A stretch of DNA of 40,359 bases. Origin: Candidatus Doudnabacteria bacterium (GTDB taxonomy: Bacteria; Patescibacteriota; Doudnabacteria; UBA920). Numbering within the stretch: the first letter of the stretch is position 1; each line of letters begins with the position of its first letter. Positions 37,066-40,359 of the stretch are shown here, piece after piece. The stretch is from positions 1-40,359 of the forward strand of contig JAHFJH010000008.1 of NCBI GenBank assembly GCA_023245995.1. Reading direction: 5' to 3'. The translations under genes and the position numbers were made by a program. The notes beneath the pieces were generated by a model. It did no database searches. It had not been told where the DNA came from and saw only the letters and a program-made list of their open reading frames with translations.

Positions 37066-37773
37066 CTAGTCTTGTGCTATGGCCACGCACCAAACTTCTT
37101 TGGCACCTTTTTGTTTTAGGATTTTACTAGCTTCTCGAAAACTTGTGCCTGTGGTAGTTACGTCGTCTATAAGAATTATTATCTTGCCTCGCACAAAAGT
37201 ATTTGCAAGCAGACCAAAACAGTTTTCCATGTTTGCTAGTCTTGCGGATCTATCTAAATCTTTTTGGACTTTTGTCGCGCGTAAACGCACTAGTGTTTCG
37301 GAATATGGCAGGCTGTTTTGTATTGCGAAGATTTTTGCTATTGTTTCTGACTGATTAAAACCACGCCAGCGTTTTCTGCTTTTGTGTAAGGGTAGGCAAG
37401 TAACAAGAATGGAGGTTTTGTCTGCTGTATATGGGGTAACAAACTTTTTAGCTAACATTTTTCCTAGTTCTGTAAAAACGTCGGGAATAAAATTATATTT
37501 GCCGCAAATAATGCTCTCTGAAAGCCCACCAGAGTGGTAGTCGTATAAGCACTAGAGTCTTTCCGGTGTGTGTCCGTTTTGGCAATGTGTGTGCGTAAGA
37601 CCAAATAGACTTGTTTTTGAGCAAATAATGCAGCGTTGGTGTTGGGGAAAAGCAAATTGAGCAAAACACTTACCGCAAATAGTAGTAGTCTTTTCTTTTT
37701 TGCATACAACACAACGAACTGGCAAAAGCGTGTCTATGAGTAGTTTATATGCGTCTATAAAGATTTTGTGCAT
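37066..37773 (-). pseudogene. comF: ComF family amidophosphoribosyltransferase, interrupted by a single in-frame TAG at 37552-37554
   Basis: Same frame on both sides of TAG: LLPVRCVVCKKEKTTTICGKC...HTPERL*CLYDYHSGGLSESIICGKYNFIPDVFTELGKMLAKKF...GRGFNQSE-like RWRGFNQSE and IIILIDDVTTTGTSF PRPP motif. Confidence 0.88.
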
Positions 37774-37812
37774 AGACCACTATAGCACAAAGTTTGGTTT
37801 TCGTAAGTATAT

Positions 37813-37842
37813 AAAAACCCCGGACATTTGTCTGGGGTTTTT
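37813..37842. terminator. Rho-independent hairpin terminator
   Basis: aaaaaccccggacatttgtctggggttttt. Confidence 0.85.
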
Positions 37843-37845
37843 GCT

Positions 37846-40359
37846 CTAGGCTACAACCGGAATTGCTGAGTTAGATTTAGTTATGGAAAAACTAACTTTA
37901 TTATTTTGAATAGTTGCGGTTATGAGGCTACCCGGTTTAACAGGTCTTTCTATAAGCTTACCGGCGAGTGGGTCTTCAATAAGCATTTCTATATTTTTTC
38001 GAATAAATCTTGCACCTTGTAGTGGGTCAAAACTTTTTTCTGCTATAAATTTTGCCAACTGCACAGTGGGTTTAAAGCTAATTTGTTGTCCTTGGAGTCT
38101 GTCGGCGAGTATTCGTAAATGTAGCAGAGAGATTTTTTTTAGTTCGGCTTGGCCCAGTGGTCGGAATACAATAATTTTGTCTATTCGGTTTACAAATTCC
38201 GGTTTAAACGACTGCTTAATTTGTTCTAACACACCTTCTTTAATTTTGTCATATTCAGCGTTCAGCTCTACTTCTTTTGGCGTGTGCTTGTCTCCTATAT
38301 TTCGTTCAGCAAAACCAATTTTAGCAGCTTCACGGGTTAGTTCCTGCATGCCTAGGTTGGAGGTCATTATAATTATTGTGTTACGGAAGCTAACCGATTT
38401 GCCTTGTGCGTCTGTAAGTGTGCCGTCTTCAAGAATTTGTAACAAAATGTTAAATACATCTGGGTTTGCTTTTTCTATTTCGTCAAACAAAACTACTGAA
38501 TATGGCTTTCTGCGAACGGCCTCTGTGAGTTTACCGCCTTCCTCATAACCAACGTAACCGGCTGGTGCTCCTATAAGGCGAGCTACGTTGTGTCGCTCCA
38601 TGAACTCCGACATGTCTACTCGAATAAGCGCATCTTCATCTTCGAAAATTTCTTTGGCTATAACTTTGGCCGTTTCAGTCTTTCCAACACCCGTAGGGCC
38701 TAAGAAAATAAATGATCCTAGTGGCCGCTTTGGGTCGTGCAAACCCGCGCGGGACCTACGAATAGCTTTCGCTACTTCGGAAATGGCTTCGTCTTGGCCA
38801 ATTATATGGGTTTGTAAAATTTCTTCTAAACGAGCAAGTTTTCCAATTTCCGTTCTAGTAAGCCGGTCTAGCGGAATTTTAGTCATCATGGAAACCGTGT
38901 GGGCTATGTCTTCGGCGGTAATTTTCCGGGTTTCTTTGACTGTTTCATTTTTAAGCTCGGTTTCCAAAATATTTTTTTGGCTTAGCAAAAGTTGCTCTTG
39001 CAAACGTAAATGTTCGGCTGTGGCAAAGTCGCCTTGCCAGACTGCTTTGTTTTTTTCAGTTTCCAAGTTTTGCAAGTCGTCTTCTATTTTTTTCTTTTGC
39101 CGTAAGGACTTGGAAGACTCGGTCAGGCTACGTAAAAACGCTGCGGTTTCGTCCACTAAGTCTACTGCTTTGTCGGGCAAGAAGTGGTCTTGTATGTAAC
39201 GGCTGGAAAGTTCCACGGCAGCTTTTATGGCTTCGTCGGTAATGGTTATTTTGTGATGTTGTTCATAGTTAGCGCGCAGGCCTTTTAAAATGTCCACTGC
39301 TTCGCTTTGGCTGGGTTCTTCCACCAGAATGGACTGAAATCTACGTTCTAGTGCAGCGTCGTGCTCTATGTGTTTTTTATATTCCGCTAGGGTGGTTGCG
39401 CCCACAACACGAATTTCACCTCTAGCAAGTGCTGGCTTTAAAATATTGGCTGCATCTAAACTGCCCGTAGCGCTACCTGCGCCCACCATGGTGTGCAGTT
39501 CGTCTATAAATAGCACGATGTTCGGGTCGGCTTTTACTTCGTCTATTATTTGCTTTAATCGGTTTTCAAATTCACCACGGAACATGGAACCTGCAACCAC
39601 AAGCGCTAAATCTAGAGATAGTATGCGTTTGTCCAACAAAATATCTGGGACCTCGCGTTTGGCTATGGCCAAAGCCAGACCTTCCACAATAGCTGTTTTG
39701 CCCACACCGGCTTCGCCAATTAGCACCGGATTATTTTTTGTACGTCTAGACAAAATAGAAGTCATGCGAGCTATTTCCGCTTTTCTACCAATTACAGGAT
39801 CTACTTTGCCTTCACTTGCTTTTTTAGTTAAGTCGGTGGTGAAGTATTCTAGTGCACTATGGTTGCCTTGTGCGCCTTGCGGTGCATTTGGTTGCGGTTG
39901 TAGGGGAGTAGTGCGATCGTCTTGGGTGCTATTTTCCGGAAATTTTGAAATGTTTTCAAAAACTGAAAGCAAATTATGTTCAAGATCATGGCTGTCTACG
40001 CCAAGCTTGCTTAAAATAACTTTTGCTCTATTACCTTGCATGGAAATAAGTCCGTACAAAAAATGTTCTGTGCCTATAAACTGGTAACCAAACTGGCTCG
40101 CTGCAATAGCAGAACGCTCAATGGCAGTTCTAAGGTTTTCGGAGAGTACGGGTTTCCAATGGTCTACTTTATGGTTGGCGTTGACTTGGTCTATTTCAGG
40201 CTTTAATCGGTCGGTGGAAAGTTGTGCGCGTGCTAAAATTTCTGCTGCAAAAGAATTTTTCTCCGCAACTATGCCATATAGTAAATGCTCTGTGCCAATG
40301 TGGTCGCACTTTAGTTCTTCAGAAATTAGTTGTGCTGAAATAAGAGCATTTTTTGCTCT
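37846..40359 (-). CDS. clpC: ClpC/ClpA-type AAA+ ATPase (5' partial; N-domain runs off window end)
   Basis: Two AAA modules (IGEAGVGKTAIVEGLA; FLGPTGVGKTETAKVIA); frame stays open upstream of 40059 through two Clp-N repeats (GTEHLLYGIV..., GTEHFLYGLI...) to the window edge. Confidence 0.92.
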   Translation of the reverse strand, partial: RAKNALISAQLISEELKCDHIGTEHLLYGIVAEKNSFAAEILARAQLSTDRLKPEIDQVNANHKVDHWKPVLSENLRTAIERSAIAASQFGYQFIGTEHFLYGLISMQGNRAKVILSKLGVDSHDLEHNLLSVFENISKFPENSTQDDRTTPLQPQPNAPQGAQGNHSALEYFTTDLTKKASEGKVDPVIGRKAEIARMTSILSRRTKNNPVLIGEAGVGKTAIVEGLALAIAKREVPDILLDKRILSLDLALVVAGSMFRGEFENRLKQIIDEVKADPNIVLFIDELHTMVGAGSATGSLDAANILKPALARGEIRVVGATTLAEYKKHIEHDAALERRFQSILVEEPSQSEAVDILKGLRANYEQHHKITITDEAIKAAVELSSRYIQDHFLPDKAVDLVDETAAFLRSLTESSKSLRQKKKIEDDLQNLETEKNKAVWQGDFATAEHLRLQEQLLLSQKNILETELKNETVKETRKITAEDIAHTVSMMTKIPLDRLTRTEIGKLARLEEILQTHIIGQDEAISEVAKAIRRSRAGLHDPKRPLGSFIFLGPTGVGKTETAKVIAKEIFEDEDALIRVDMSEFMERHNVARLIGAPAGYVGYEEGGKLTEAVRRKPYSVVLFDEIEKANPDVFNILLQILEDGTLTDAQGKSVSFRNTIIIMTSNLGMQELTREAAKIGFAERNIGDKHTPKEVELNAEYDKIKEGVLEQIKQSFKPEFVNRIDKIIVFRPLGQAELKKISLLHLRILADRLQGQQISFKPTVQLAKFIAEKSFDPLQGARFIRKNIEMLIEDPLAGKLIERPVKPGSLITATIQNNKVSFSITKSNSAIPVVA

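Noticed and set aside
37552-37554. TAG or TGA codon reassignment in this genome
   Set aside because: TAG and TGA both end otherwise normal genes (e.g. 1572, 4324, 4732 for TAG; 9768, 19734 for TGA), so global recoding is not supported; local readthrough is left open
37922-40087. Several 200+ aa plus-strand ORFs opposite clpC
   Set aside because: Antisense shadows of a strongly conserved AAA+ gene

Overview
This 40.4 kb window is AT-rich, gene-dense DNA with the gene content and style of a Patescibacteria/CPR-type bacterium. That assignment is inferred from gene families and architecture; no search was run. Code 11 fits, since TAA, TAG and TGA all end intact genes. Housekeeping genes recognised: recO, pcrA/uvrD-type helicase, rsmA (ksgA), radA, recG, ddl, an ECF-type sigma factor overlapping a DUF5667-like gene, a peptidase S51 gene, a nucleoside 2-deoxyribosyltransferase, comF (interrupted), clpC-type AAA+ (partial), tRNA-Arg(CCG), tRNA-Ser(TGA) and tRNA-Ser(GCT). 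The accessory core (about 9.8-26.2 kb) is a same-strand envelope/secretion locus. It encodes a lipoprotein, a secreted protein with three 113-aa eight-cysteine repeats joined by Gly/Ser linkers, a 736-aa anchored orphan, a giant VirB6/TrbL-like protein, two unknown helical proteins, a PrgI/VirB3-like protein, a TraC-like N-domain ORF plus a separate VirB4 ATPase ORF, a glycine-zipper/amphipathic-repeat membrane protein and an anchored beta-propeller. No relaxase, VirD4, VirB8/9/10 or VirB11 was seen, so this looks like a minimal, non-conjugative T4SS-like export machine. Directly visible anomalies: comF is broken by a single in-frame TAG; a membrane-anchored cytochrome-b5-like gene is broken by a 1-nt shift; the LysM-CHAP hydrolase has a long open region upstream of its start with an A_AAA_AAA_C slippery heptamer; an orphan ORF of higher GC has its own consensus promoter and SD; repeat-like insertions lie inside the helicase gene; and a multi-hairpin region lies downstream of ddl.
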